Shown here piece by piece: positions 7,521 through 16,511 of a stretch of DNA of 64,000 bases (within the stretch, counting starts at the first letter, position 1; every line of letters starts with the position of its first letter). The stretch comes from Arthrobacter yangruifuii (lineage in GTDB: Bacteria > Actinomycetota > Actinomycetes > Actinomycetales > Micrococcaceae), in assembly GCF_009192775.1 (NCBI RefSeq), contig NZ_VTFX01000001.1, positions 620,001 to 684,000 on the forward strand, read 5' to 3'. Position numbers and translations under genes: made by a program. The notes beneath the pieces are model-generated. The model was not told where the DNA came from and searched no databases. It worked only from the letters and a program-made list of their open reading frames with translations.

Positions 7521-8900
7521 CTAGCGCTCGTGCGGCTTTCCCGGAGTGTCACCCGCCGGATCCTTCGGGGCGCGGGGCTTGGAGCCCAGCGTCCTGCCCT
7601 TGGCCAGCCGCCGTGCTGCGAAGAGCACCAGGCCCACGACCATCAGGGCGCCGGCCCGCAGCCACGTGGAGCCGTCCTGCTGGCTGAGCAGCAGGATGCA
7701 GGACGCGATGGCCAGATAGGGGACCACGAGGGGGGTCTTGAAGTGCTTTTCCTCCACCGTGTCCCTGCGCAGCACAATCACCGCCACGTTGGTGCTCATG
7801 AACACGAAAAGCAGCAGCAGGACCACAGTCTCCGCCAGCTCGCCCAGCCCGCCGGTGGTAGTGAGGATCATGGCCACCAGGGTGGTGGCGACGATGGCCA
7901 CCCACGGCGTCTTCCGCCGGGGGAGCACCTTCCCGAAGACGGCCGGCAGCAGGCCCTGTTCCGCCATGCCGTAGGTCAGGCGGGAGGACATGATCATGGT
8001 CAGCAGGGCGCCGTTGGCCACGGCGACCAGGGCGATCAGGCTGAACAGCCATGCGGGCACGCCGAAGCCGGTGGCGCTGACCACGTCGAGCAGGGGTCCG
8101 GTGGATCCGGCCAGTTCCTCGGTGGGCAGGGCGATGGCTGCTGCGAGTCCAATCAGGACGTACACCAGACCGGCGGTGAGCAGGGCGCCGAAAAGGGCCT
8201 TGGGGTACACCCGGCGAACATCCCGGACTTCCTCGGCAACGTTGGCGGAGACCTCGAAGCCCACAAAGGAGTAGTACGCGAGGATGGAGGCGGACAGGAC
8301 CGCCGTGCCGGGGTTCACTCCGGCGGGGAATTGGGTGATCTGCTCGGGGGACCCCTCGCCCTTGCCCAGCATCAGGCCCACCAGCACGATGACCAGGACC
8401 AGTCCGGACACCTCGATCACGGTCATGACCACGTTGCTGCGCACCGATTCGGAGATTCCGCGGGCGTTCAGCAGGGCCACCAGCAGCAGGAAAACGAGGG
8501 CGGCCGGGACCGGAGGGACATCCAGGAACGGTTTAAGGTAGTCGCCGGTGAAGGCCAGCGCCAGGCCCGCGGCACTGGTCACGCCGGCGGCGAGCATCGC
8601 GAAACCGACAAGGAACGAAATTGCCGGGACCTTGAAGGCGCGTTCGGCGAACACCGCGGCGCCGCCGGCCTTCGGATACTTGGTCACCAGCTCCGCGTAG
8701 GACGCTGCGGTCAGCAGCGCGAGCACCAGGGCAACCAGCAGCGGCACCCAGATGGCACCGCCGACCTTGCCCGAGACCTCACCCACCAGCGCATAGATGC
8801 CTGCACCGAGCACGTCACCAAGAATGAACAAATACAGCATGGGCCCTGTGATGCCCTGCTTGAGTTTGGAGGCAGGCTTCTCCTGCACGGGTTTTTCCAT
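7521..8900 (-). CDS. APC-superfamily amino-acid permease
   Basis: 459 aa if it starts at ATG 8900; a TTG at 8918 would add six residues. A TAAACT box on the minus strand ends seven bases before the ATG and there is no ribosome site, so the mRNA is probably leaderless. About twelve hydrophobic helices. The early segment ILGDVLGAGIYALVGE is the typical first-helix motif of amino-acid/polyamine/cation antiporter (APC) permeases; SYAELVTKYPKAGGAAVF and SFVGFEVSANVAEEVRD are also family signatures. Substrate cannot be read from the sequence. Divergent from the flavoprotein gene at 8966. Confidence 0.88.
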   Translation of the reverse strand: MEKPVQEKPASKLKQGITGPMLYLFILGDVLGAGIYALVGEVSGKVGGAIWVPLLVALVLALLTAASYAELVTKYPKAGGAAVFAERAFKVPAISFLVGFAMLAAGVTSAAGLALAFTGDYLKPFLDVPPVPAALVFLLLVALLNARGISESVRSNVVMTVIEVSGLVLVIVLVGLMLGKGEGSPEQITQFPAGVNPGTAVLSASILAYYSFVGFEVSANVAEEVRDVRRVYPKALFGALLTAGLVYVLIGLAAAIALPTEELAGSTGPLLDVVSATGFGVPAWLFSLIALVAVANGALLTMIMSSRLTYGMAEQGLLPAVFGKVLPRRKTPWVAIVATTLVAMILTTTGGLGELAETVVLLLLFVFMSTNVAVIVLRRDTVEEKHFKTPLVVPYLAIASCILLLSQQDGSTWLRAGALMVVGLVLFAARRLAKGRTLGSKPRAPKDPAGDTPGKPHER

Positions 8901-8965
8901 AGGAGACAGTTTAGACAAGATACTAAGAATGCTGATGATTCCTGGCGATCCTGTAAAAATTAGCT

Positions 8966-9949
8966 ATGACCAGTTCTGAATCTGCACCAACAGTTCCCGA
9001 GTACGACGTAGTTATTGTGGGCGGCGGCATGGCCGGCCTCACTGCCGCACTGGTACTGGGCCGGGCCCGCCGCCGGGTCATGGTGCTCGACGCCGGAGCC
9101 CCGCGGAACTCGCCCGCCGGCCACGTCCACGGCTTCCCCACCCGTGACGGCATGCCCCCGGCCGAGCTGCTGAAACTTGCCCGTGATGAGGTCCGCGGCT
9201 ACGGCGTCGAAGTGACGGAGGCGACGGTTGCCGCCGTCGAACCCAACGGCACCGTTCGAACAGGCGACGGCCGCGAGTTCCGGGGACGCCAGCTGATCCT
9301 CGCCACCGGGATACGGGACGTCCTGCCGGACATCGAGGGCCTGCGTTCCCGCTGGGGCCGCGACGTGCTGCAGTGCCCCTACTGCCACGGCTACGAAACG
9401 GCGGACAAGATCCTCGCCGTGCTGGGCACGGAGGAAACCTCCATCCAGCAGGCGCAGCTGGTCCGCACCTTCTCCGCGGACGTGGTGCTGGTCCTGCACG
9501 CAGACATCTCCCTGAGGGACGAGGATGCCCACGGCCTGGCCGCGATGGGCATCCGTGTCCTGGCCGGCAAAGTGGCGGAACTAAGTATTGAAAACGACGC
9601 CCTGGCCGGCCTGGTGCTGGCTGGCGGACGGACGGTGCCCTGTGAGGCGTTGTTCCTGGAGCCGGCCGCCGAAATGGACAAGGGCCTGACCGAGCATCTG
9701 GAAGTGGACGACGACGGCTGCATTGTCACCGACGAACTGGGGCGCACCAGCCGGGAACGGATCTGGGCCGTGGGCAACGCCACCGATCCCTCCGCCCAGG
9801 TGGTTGCCGTGGCCGGAGATGCCTACCGCCTGGCGGTGGTGGTCAACGCCAAGCTGCTCGAAGAAGACCTAGGCCGGGCCGTGGAATCCGCCGGGGCCAA
9901 CCCCCTGGAGGGCATGGTGGAAGCGGCGGCGCTTCGCGAAGCGGTCTAG
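8966..9949 (+). CDS. Thioredoxin-reductase-like FAD/disulfide oxidoreductase with CPYCHG motif
   Basis: 327 aa, ATG 8966 with no ribosome site; TAAAAAT just upstream suggests a leaderless start. The FAD-binding GGGMAG lies near residues 19-24 and the redox motif C137-P-Y-C140-H-G in the second domain. Unlike true thioredoxin reductases, the NADPH loop expected soon after (GxGxxA) reads VLGTEETSIQQA, so the glycine-rich turn is lost. This combination is known from the GliT/HlmI-like dithiol oxidases and related CPYCHG flavoproteins that make disulfides with O2. No thioredoxin gene and no dithiol natural-product cluster is adjacent. Substrate unknown. Confidence 0.82.
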   Translation: MTSSESAPTVPEYDVVIVGGGMAGLTAALVLGRARRRVMVLDAGAPRNSPAGHVHGFPTRDGMPPAELLKLARDEVRGYGVEVTEATVAAVEPNGTVRTGDGREFRGRQLILATGIRDVLPDIEGLRSRWGRDVLQCPYCHGYETADKILAVLGTEETSIQQAQLVRTFSADVVLVLHADISLRDEDAHGLAAMGIRVLAGKVAELSIENDALAGLVLAGGRTVPCEALFLEPAAEMDKGLTEHLEVDDDGCIVTDELGRTSRERIWAVGNATDPSAQVVAVAGDAYRLAVVVNAKLLEEDLGRAVESAGANPLEGMVEAAALREAV

Positions 9950-9953
9950 GGGT

Positions 9954-9967
9954 CCGCACCGGTGCGG
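9954..9967. terminator. Possible short terminator hairpin between convergent genes
   Basis: CCGCACCGGTGCGG is a perfect 14-base palindrome in the 40-base gap between the convergent flavoprotein and epimerase genes. No T tract follows, so it is only a weak candidate. Confidence 0.3.
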
Positions 9968-9989
9968 CCGGGCGGATCCCGCGGTTCCG

Positions 9990-11036
9990 CTAGGCGCGCT
10001 GCCGGTTCCGGGGCGCCAGCAGCGGGGAGCCGGCCACGCCGTCGCCGGCGCTCATCCCGTCCAGCACATACTTCAAAGATTCCAGCGAGGTGCGGCGCGG
10101 CTGCCAGCCGAGGACCTCACGCGCCCGGGTGGTGTCCATGACGGGTGCCCCGGCCGCCATGTCGATCCAGCCGGGATCGGTGGCCTGCAGATGGGCTGCC
10201 CAGGTCAGGCCGACGACGGCGCGCACCAGTTTCACCGGCACGTTCAGTACGCGTTTGGCGCCCAATACGCCGGCCAGCAGTTCCGGGGTAATGATCGGAT
10301 CGGCGGCAATGTTGAAGGCCCCCTCCGCACGCTGGTCCACCACGCGCCAGTACGCGTCGGCGATATCGTCTGCGTGGACGGCCTGGAAAACGAACTCGGC
10401 GGGCAGCGGAACCAGCGGCAGGGAAAGCCGGTTGAGGAAGAACTTGGGAATCAGCCGGCCCACAAAGTAGCTGCCGATCTCGCTTCCGGCGTCGGAGGAG
10501 AAGATCAGTCCCGGGCGCAGGCGGGCCACCGCGATCTCCGGGTATTCCAGTTCGAACCGGTCCAGCAGCGCTTCCTGTTCGCCCTTGTGCCGGCTGTAGT
10601 GCGAGCTGGCGATGCCGCGGGCGGGCCAGGACTCGTCCGTCAGGCGGTCCTTCGGGGCCGGGCTGTACGCGCCCACCGAGGAGGCGCAGACAAACTGGCG
10701 CACCCCTGCTGCGGCAGCGGCGGCGAGGGCGTTTTCCGTGCCCTGGACATTGACCCGGTGCAGCTCCGCTTCATCCCGGTTGGGCTGGATCAGCCAGGTC
10801 AGGTGGATCACCGCGTCCGTCCCGCGCAGGGCTTCGGTTAACCTGCCGACGTTCCCGGTGTCCCCGATATCGACGCTGTGCCACTCGACGTCGTCATACG
10901 GAGGCATCGAGGTGTCCGGAATCCGGCGCGCAATCCCCACTACCTCAAGGTCGCCGCGCCCGCTTCGGGCGGCGGCCAGCCGGCGCAGAATGGCTGTCCC
11001 CACGTTTCCGGTTGCTCCGATGACGGCTACTCGCAT
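9990..11036 (-). CDS. NAD-dependent epimerase/dehydratase-type SDR
   Basis: 348 aa starting at ATG 11036; the frame is open further upstream but GGAAGG lies shortly before this ATG and the Rossmann strand begins at once. GATGNVG at 7-13 is the extended-SDR NAD(P) motif; S119/S120 and the pair Y147-x3-K151 are the catalytic residues. Substrate-binding C-terminal domain follows (residues ~190-330). Extended SDRs act on nucleotide sugars or on flavonoid/steroid-type substrates; no sugar gene is nearby, so the substrate is unknown. Divergent from the hydroquinone-reductase-like gene, with a 133-base shared promoter region. Confidence 0.82.
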   Translation of the reverse strand: MRVAVIGATGNVGTAILRRLAAARSGRGDLEVVGIARRIPDTSMPPYDDVEWHSVDIGDTGNVGRLTEALRGTDAVIHLTWLIQPNRDEAELHRVNVQGTENALAAAAAAGVRQFVCASSVGAYSPAPKDRLTDESWPARGIASSHYSRHKGEQEALLDRFELEYPEIAVARLRPGLIFSSDAGSEIGSYFVGRLIPKFFLNRLSLPLVPLPAEFVFQAVHADDIADAYWRVVDQRAEGAFNIAADPIITPELLAGVLGAKRVLNVPVKLVRAVVGLTWAAHLQATDPGWIDMAAGAPVMDTTRAREVLGWQPRRTSLESLKYVLDGMSAGDGVAGSPLLAPRNRQRA

Positions 11037-11169
11037 GGTCCAGGCCCTTCCGTTTGCCCAACTGCCGGCGTTTCCTGTCGACTCTACCGCCGCGCCCTTC
11101 TTCCGGCAGCCTTTCCGCCCGCCGGAAGGCAGACCGCCGGCGGGGCGGATAGAGGCTAACCTGTTGGAC

Positions 11170-12231
11170 ATGACCACTGAGGGAACAGCGCAGGCGAACG
11201 GCTCCGGAGACCACAGCACCAAAGGCTCCTATGTGACCGGCGGGACCGAATACACCCGGGACACGAACTACATCGAAACCCGGATCACCCGTGACGGCCG
11301 TGACGGCTACCCCGTGGAGGCCGGCCGCTACCGGCTGGTGGCCGCCCGCGCCTGCCCCTGGGCCAACCGGACCATCATTGTCCGCCGGCTGCTCGGGCTG
11401 GAGGACGCCATTTCGCTGGGGCTGCCCGGCCCCACCCACGACGCGCGCAGCTGGACCTTCGACCTGGACCCCGACGGCAGGGACCCGGTGCTGGGGATCG
11501 AGCGGCTGCAGGAAGCGTTCTTTAAGCGGGTCCCCGGCTACCAGCGCGGGATTACCGTCCCGGCGATCGTCGACATTCCCACCGGTGCCGTGGTGACCAA
11601 CAACTTCCCGCAGATCACCCTGGATTTCTCCACCGAGTGGAAGGATTTCCACCGCGAGGGCGCGCCGGACCTGCTGCCCGCGGAACACCTGGAGGAAATG
11701 GAGCAGGTCAACAAGCGGATCTTCACCGAGGTGAACAACGGGGTCTACCGGTGCGGGTTCGCCGGCTCGCAGGAGGCCTACAACGCGGCCTATGACCGCC
11801 TCTGGACTGCGATGGACTGGCTGGAGGACCGGCTCTCGAAGCAGCGCTACCTCATCGGGGACACCATCACCGAAGCCGATGTCCGGCTGTTCACCACCCT
11901 GGTGCGCTTCGACCCGGTGTACCACGGACACTTCAAGTGCAACCGGAACAAGCTCACCGAGATGCCCGCATTGTGGGGCTACGCACGCGACCTGTTCCAG
12001 ACCCCCGGGTTCGGTGACACCGTGGACTTTGAACAGATCAAGGCGCACTACTACATAGTCCACGAGGACATTAATCCCACCGGAATCGTGCCTCAGGGAC
12101 CGGACACCTCCAACTGGCTGAGCGGGCACGGCCGAGAGGCCCTGGGCGGGCGGCCCTTCGGTAATGGAACCCCTCCCGGACCGGTCCGGGAATCGGAGCG
12201 GGTAGCACCGGGGCACGGCGCCGGAAACTAA
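11170..12231 (+). CDS. Glutathionyl-hydroquinone reductase-like GST (Xi class, YqjG/ECM4 family)
   Basis: 353 aa, ATG 11170 with TAACCT at 11157-11162 and no ribosome site, so likely leaderless. The thioredoxin-fold N-domain holds ACPWANR with catalytic C62, the Xi-class signature, and the C-terminal helical GST domain follows from about residue 170, including RLFTTLVRFDPVYHGHFKCN. In glutathione-using bacteria these enzymes reduce glutathionyl-hydroquinones. Micrococcaceae normally make mycothiol instead of glutathione, so here the co-substrate is probably mycothiol or another thiol (inference). The last ~35 residues are Gly/Pro rich. Confidence 0.88.
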   Translation: MTTEGTAQANGSGDHSTKGSYVTGGTEYTRDTNYIETRITRDGRDGYPVEAGRYRLVAARACPWANRTIIVRRLLGLEDAISLGLPGPTHDARSWTFDLDPDGRDPVLGIERLQEAFFKRVPGYQRGITVPAIVDIPTGAVVTNNFPQITLDFSTEWKDFHREGAPDLLPAEHLEEMEQVNKRIFTEVNNGVYRCGFAGSQEAYNAAYDRLWTAMDWLEDRLSKQRYLIGDTITEADVRLFTTLVRFDPVYHGHFKCNRNKLTEMPALWGYARDLFQTPGFGDTVDFEQIKAHYYIVHEDINPTGIVPQGPDTSNWLSGHGREALGGRPFGNGTPPGPVRESERVAPGHGAGN

Positions 12232-12284
12232 GCGAAAGCCGCTGACCTAATACGCAACATAAACGTTTCTTAAAGGCCCTCACC

Positions 12285-12303
12285 ATAGGCTAGCCTTACT
12301 TAA
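12285..12303. promoter_or_regulatory. DtxR/IdeR-type iron box before the siderophore transport operon
   Basis: ATAGGCTAGCCTTACTTAA matches TTAGGTTAGSCTAACCTAA at 15 of 19 positions, and its core AGGCTAGCCT is a perfect palindrome. It ends 33 bases before the first permease start. The IdeR/DmdR repressor with Fe2+ is expected to bind and shut the operon when iron is plentiful. Confidence 0.65.
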
Positions 12304-12336
12304 GAAAATTGCCTGTTGCCCTAGGGAGGTGCCGAC

Positions 12337-13401
12337 GTGAGTGTTGCCGCACGCCCGTCGGCTCTTTCTCACCGGCCCGCCGCCCCGGCCGGCCCCCAAA
12401 CTCCCGGCAGCAGGCGGCGTGCGGGCCTTCTTCTCCTCACCCTGCTGGTGCTGGGCCTCGCCTGCGCGGCCTCCGTGGCCATCGGGGCCCGTCCGATAGC
12501 GCCCGGCACGGTCTGGGACGCCGTGACCGCATTCGATCCTTCCAACGGCGACCATGCGGTGGTTCTTTCCCGCATTCCCCGCACCGTTTTGGGTGTACTC
12601 GCCGGTGCGGCCCTTGGCCTTGCCGGAGCGGCCATGCAGGGAGTGGCCCGCAATCCGCTGGCGGATCCGGGCATCCTGGGCGTCAATGCCGGTGCCGCCT
12701 TTGCCGTGGTGCTGGGCATTTATGTTTTCGGCGTTACCCGCCTCACCGGCTACGTCTGGTTCGCCCTGGCCGGCGCCGCCGCAGCCGCCGTCGTGGTTTA
12801 CCTGGTGGCAAGCCTGGGCAGGGAAGGTGCCACGCCCGTGAAGCTGGCCCTGGCCGGCGCCGCCCTGAGCGCCGGACTGATGTCCCTGCTCAGCGCCGTT
12901 TTGGTCTCCAGCCAGCAGACACTGGACACGTTCCGGTTCTGGCAGGTTGGCAGCGTGTCCGGCCGTGACTGGGACACCATCCTCGCCGTGCTGCCGTTCC
13001 TGGCCGCCGGTGCCCTGATTGCGGTCAGCACCGGACGCATGCTGAACGGCCTGAGCCTGGGTGACGATGTGGCCCGCGGGCTCGGCCAGCGCGTAGGACT
13101 CAGCCGGGGGATCACTGCGCTGGGCGTGGTGCTGCTGTGCGGAGCGGCCACCGCCGCCGCCGGTCCCATAGCGTTCATCGGTCTGGTCATCCCGCACGTG
13201 GTGCGAAGCTTTACCGGTCCGGATTACCGCTGGATCCTGCCTTTCTCGATGCTCCTCGCTCCGGCGCTGCTGGTCAGCGCGGACGTGGCGGGACGGGTGC
13301 TGCTGCCGCCGGGGGAAATTCCCGTTGGCGTCACCACGGCCGTGATTGGTGCCCCGGTGTTCATCTGGCTTGTGCGCCGGCGGAAGCTGGCCGAACTGTG
13401 A
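12337..13401 (+). CDS. FecCD-family iron-siderophore permease (first of four)
   Basis: 354 aa from GTG 12337 after AGGGAGGTG. A 30-residue basic, Pro-rich N-tail precedes about nine to ten hydrophobic helices. Family signatures: SRIPRTVLGVLAGAALGLAG, then MQGVARNPLADPGILGVNAG (residues ~97-116) and late GPIAFIGLVIPHVVR, the cytoplasmic loop that docks the ATPase. It pairs with the next permease, whose GTG overlaps its stop (GTGA). It resembles the permease at 17567-18670 more than its own partner, suggesting that the two pairs arose by duplication of a two-gene unit. Expected to be iron-repressed through the box just upstream. Confidence 0.93.
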   Translation: MSVAARPSALSHRPAAPAGPQTPGSRRRAGLLLLTLLVLGLACAASVAIGARPIAPGTVWDAVTAFDPSNGDHAVVLSRIPRTVLGVLAGAALGLAGAAMQGVARNPLADPGILGVNAGAAFAVVLGIYVFGVTRLTGYVWFALAGAAAAAVVVYLVASLGREGATPVKLALAGAALSAGLMSLLSAVLVSSQQTLDTFRFWQVGSVSGRDWDTILAVLPFLAAGALIAVSTGRMLNGLSLGDDVARGLGQRVGLSRGITALGVVLLCGAATAAAGPIAFIGLVIPHVVRSFTGPDYRWILPFSMLLAPALLVSADVAGRVLLPPGEIPVGVTTAVIGAPVFIWLVRRRKLAEL

Positions 13402-14462
13402 ATGCCCTCGCCCGGACTCCCCGCATCGCCCCGGACGGTGCGGCGCAGGCCCTCCGCACCGTCCGGAAAACCGCCGGGCGCCGCCGGACGCTGGTGCCCG
13501 CGGTGCTGGCCGGTGCAGTGCTGGCACTGTTTGCGGTGTACGTGCTGCTGGGAACCTATTCCTTCACGATTCCGGATTTCTTCCGGATCCTGTTTGGCGA
13601 ACAGATACCCGGGGCCACCTACATCCTGATGGAAAGCAAGCTCCCGCGCGCCGTCGTCGGCACCCTGATTGGGCTGGGATTCGGGATCGCCGGAGCCGTC
13701 TTCCAGACGCTGCTGCGCAACCCCCTGGCCAGCCCGGACATCATCGGCATCAGCTACGGTGCCAGCGCCAGCGCGGTGTGCGCCATCGTGCTGTTCGGCG
13801 CGGCCGGAACCACCGTGTCCGCCGCCGCCCTGACCGGGGCACTGCTGGTGGCCCTGGCAATCTATCTTCTGTCCCGCCGCGGCGGAGTGGCCGGATACCG
13901 GCTGGTGCTCGTGGGCATCGGTTTTGCCGCCGTCCTGCAGGCACTGGTCAACTTCCTGCTGACCCGGACGGATATCCGGACCGCGTCCGAGGCGCTGGTG
14001 TGGCTCAACGGCTCCCTGAACAACAGCAGCTGGGACCGGGCCGCCGTCCTGGCCGGTTTCCTGCTGGTGCTGCTTCCCGCTGCGGCTGTGCTCGCCCGCA
14101 CCCTGCGCGGCCTGGAATTGGGCGACGACGCCGCCGCCGGCCTGGGCATCCGGGTGGAACGTGCCCGCCTGGGCCTGATCGTCGTGGCCGTAGGCCTGGC
14201 CGCCGCAGCGACCGCGGCTGCCGGACCGGTGGCTTTTATCGCGTTCCTCTCCGGTCCCATCGCCCGGCGGCTGATGCACGGGCAGGCCAGCCTGCTTGCC
14301 GCCGGCCTGGTGGGTTCGTGCATAGTCCTGGCGGCGGACTTCGTCGGCGCCAACCTCGTCCCCGGAGTCACCCTGCCCGTAGGCGTTGTGACCGGTGCCC
14401 TCGGGGCCCCTTTCCTTCTGTGGCTGCTGGTCACGTCAAACCGCGTAGGCCAAGGAGGCTGA
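13398..14462 (+). CDS. FecCD-family iron-siderophore permease (second)
   Basis: 354 aa starting at GTG 13398, which overlaps the preceding TGA by four bases. Multiple hydrophobic helices; LPRAVVGTLIGLGFGIAG, FQTLLRNPLASPDIIGIS and GPVAFIAFLSGPIARRL are the conserved FecCD segments. It most likely forms a heterodimeric channel with the first permease, energised by the ATPase encoded one base downstream of its stop. The NPLASPDIIG form of the loop (instead of NPLADPGILG) is shared with the fourth permease (NPLGSPEVVG), placing second and fourth in the same subfamily. Confidence 0.92.
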   Translation: MNALARTPRIAPDGAAQALRTVRKTAGRRRTLVPAVLAGAVLALFAVYVLLGTYSFTIPDFFRILFGEQIPGATYILMESKLPRAVVGTLIGLGFGIAGAVFQTLLRNPLASPDIIGISYGASASAVCAIVLFGAAGTTVSAAALTGALLVALAIYLLSRRGGVAGYRLVLVGIGFAAVLQALVNFLLTRTDIRTASEALVWLNGSLNNSSWDRAAVLAGFLLVLLPAAAVLARTLRGLELGDDAAAGLGIRVERARLGLIVVAVGLAAAATAAAGPVAFIAFLSGPIARRLMHGQASLLAAGLVGSCIVLAADFVGANLVPGVTLPVGVVTGALGAPFLLWLLVTSNRVGQGG

Positions 14463-14463
14463 C

Positions 14464-15375
14464 ATGGAAAACCTGCTTTCCGCTGAAAAGCTGGAGCTCG
14501 GATATGACGAGCGCAAAGTGGTGGATTCGCTCTCGCTCACCCTGCCCGCGGGCAGGATCACGATCATTGTCGGCGCCAATGCGTGCGGAAAGTCCACCCT
14601 GCTGCGGGGCCTGGCCCGGCTGTTGAAGCCCGCCGGAGGAACCGTCTACCTCAACGGCAAGGACATCCACGCCCAGCCCAGCCGGCAGGTGGCCCGCACC
14701 CTGGGGCTGCTGCCGCAGACGCCGACGGCACCCGAGGGGATCACGGTGGCGGACCTGGTCGGACGAGGCCGCTACCCCCACCAGGGCTGGTTCCGGCAGT
14801 GGACGGCCGCCGACGACGACGCCGTTGCCGCGGCGCTGGCAGCCACCGATACCGCGGACCTGGCCGGACGGAATGTGGACGAGCTTTCCGGAGGCCAGCG
14901 CCAGCGGGTCTGGATTGCCATGGCCCTGGCGCAGGAGACAGACATCCTGCTGCTGGACGAGCCCACCACCTTCCTGGACGTCACCCACCAGATCGAGGTC
15001 CTGGACCTGATTACGGACCTGAACCGGCGCGCCGGCACCACCGTGGCCATCGTGCTCCATGACCTGAACCTCGCCGCCCGCTATGCGGACCACCTGGTGG
15101 CCATGAAGGACGGACGGATTGCCGCAGAAGGCGCCCCGGCCGACGTCGTCACTGAAGAACTGGTCGAAACGGTCTTCGGACTGGCGTCCCGCGTCATCCC
15201 GGATCCGGTCTCCGGCACCCCCATGGTGGTGCCCATGGGACGGCACCACAGCGCGGCGCCGGACCCGGAAGAGGAACCGGAACCGGCCGCATCCACGACC
15301 CGGGGCTACCTGCCCAACCCCGGGGACCGCCGGCACGAGTCCGGCATCAACGAGCCCATGGAGGCCGCATCATGA
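14464..15375 (+). CDS. Iron-siderophore ABC transporter ATPase (FecE/FepC-like)
   Basis: 303 aa, ATG 14464 one base after the permease stop, with GGAGG before it. Walker A GANACGKST at 37-45, Q-loop LLPQTPTAP near 82-90, signature LSGGQ at 141-145, Walker B ILLLDEPT with E166, and H-loop VLHDLNLAARYADH. The PEGITVADLVGRGRYPHQGW segment is typical of siderophore ATPases. A C-terminal tail of ~50 residues is acidic and Pro rich. It is the only ATPase for the four permeases of the locus, so it may energise both pairs. Its ATGA overlaps the reductase gene. Confidence 0.94.
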   Translation: MENLLSAEKLELGYDERKVVDSLSLTLPAGRITIIVGANACGKSTLLRGLARLLKPAGGTVYLNGKDIHAQPSRQVARTLGLLPQTPTAPEGITVADLVGRGRYPHQGWFRQWTAADDDAVAAALAATDTADLAGRNVDELSGGQRQRVWIAMALAQETDILLLDEPTTFLDVTHQIEVLDLITDLNRRAGTTVAIVLHDLNLAARYADHLVAMKDGRIAAEGAPADVVTEELVETVFGLASRVIPDPVSGTPMVVPMGRHHSAAPDPEEEPEPAASTTRGYLPNPGDRRHESGINEPMEAAS

Positions 15376-16481
15376 CCCACGTCCGCTCCGCAGATGCAGC
15401 CGCCGCCGCAGCCCCCGCCGGGACCGCCGGTGCTGCGCCCGCGCGTCATGGCCGCCGGGTACGCAGCAATGCTGCCGTGATGTCCTTCGACGTCGAGGTC
15501 AAACGGGTGCTCCGGCTGGGCGCCAACTTCCAGCGCATCACCTTCACGGGGGCCTGCCTGGCGGATTTCGGCGTGCAGGGCCAGACCCATGACCTGCGGA
15601 TCAAGGTGATTGTGCCCTGTGTGGATGCCGAGGGAACGTCGCTGCCGCTGCCGGACCTGTCCACCCTCGACTCCGGGTGGTACCAGGACTGGTTGAAACT
15701 GGATCCGTCCACCCGCGGCTGCATGCGCACCTATACCGTCCGCGGCGCCCGGTGTTCCGGAGCGGAACCGGAGATTGACGTCGATTTTGTGCTGCACTTC
15801 GATGAGGACGGCAAAGGCGGTCCCGCCTCCAGCTGGGCCGCTGCCGCGAAGCCGGGGGACAGGGTCTGCATTATCGGGCCCAATGCCGCACAGTGCGTGA
15901 CCGCCGAATCCTACGGCGGCATCGAATGGCGTCCCGGAATGGCCCGCCACGTGCTGCTCGCCGGGGATGAAACAGCCGTTCCGGCCATCACCGCGATCCT
16001 GGAAGCCCTGCCGGAAGACGTGACCGGCCACGCCCTCATGGAGATCCCCACCAGCGGGGACCGGCAGGAAATCAGCACCGGTTCCGGCGTGCAGATGATC
16101 TGGCTGGCCCGGGGATCGCGGCCGCACGGGGAACTGCTCGACGCCGCAGTGCGCCAGGTCGTGGCGCTGCCGGGCTGGGCATCGGTGGAAACCGCCGACG
16201 GCATCCCCTTCCGCCCCAGTCCCACCCTGCGGGAACCCGAGGAAGTCAACGTGGACGAGGCCATCCTCTGGGAGACACCGCAGCGGCTGGATCCGGCTGT
16301 GGTGGAAGCCTCACGGAACCCGCATGCGCCCTCGGGCGCCCTTCCCTTCTACGCCTGGATTGCCGGTGAAGCGGCCGTGGTGCGGGGCCTGCGCCGCTAT
16401 CTGGTCCGCGACGTCGGCATCGACCGGAAGCAGGTGGCCTTTATGGGCTACTGGCGCAAAGGCCGTGCCGAGCTGTCCTGA
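15372..16481 (+). CDS. Siderophore-interacting protein (FAD ferric-siderophore reductase)
   Basis: 369 aa, ATG 15372 overlapping the ATPase stop (ATGA). After a ~30-residue Ala-rich tail comes the SIP FAD-binding barrel with R119-T-Y121-T, the isoalloxazine-contacting motif; LAGDETAVPAI opens the pyridine-nucleotide domain, and the C-terminus ends GYWRKGRAE, the SIP signature. The family (ViuB/FscN-like) releases iron in the cytoplasm by reducing Fe3+-siderophore with NAD(P)H or a ferredoxin. Gene order import ATPase - reductase couples uptake to iron release. Confidence 0.93.
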   Translation: MTHVRSADAAAAAAPAGTAGAAPARHGRRVRSNAAVMSFDVEVKRVLRLGANFQRITFTGACLADFGVQGQTHDLRIKVIVPCVDAEGTSLPLPDLSTLDSGWYQDWLKLDPSTRGCMRTYTVRGARCSGAEPEIDVDFVLHFDEDGKGGPASSWAAAAKPGDRVCIIGPNAAQCVTAESYGGIEWRPGMARHVLLAGDETAVPAITAILEALPEDVTGHALMEIPTSGDRQEISTGSGVQMIWLARGSRPHGELLDAAVRQVVALPGWASVETADGIPFRPSPTLREPEEVNVDEAILWETPQRLDPAVVEASRNPHAPSGALPFYAWIAGEAAVVRGLRRYLVRDVGIDRKQVAFMGYWRKGRAELS

Positions 16482-16511
16482 CGGTTCCGACCTCCCCCGT
16501 TTTTGTTATGA

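Noticed and set aside
7500-8963. A 487-codon plus-strand frame opposite the APC permease
   Set aside because: His/Gly/Gln-rich shadow, while the minus strand encodes a normal permease.
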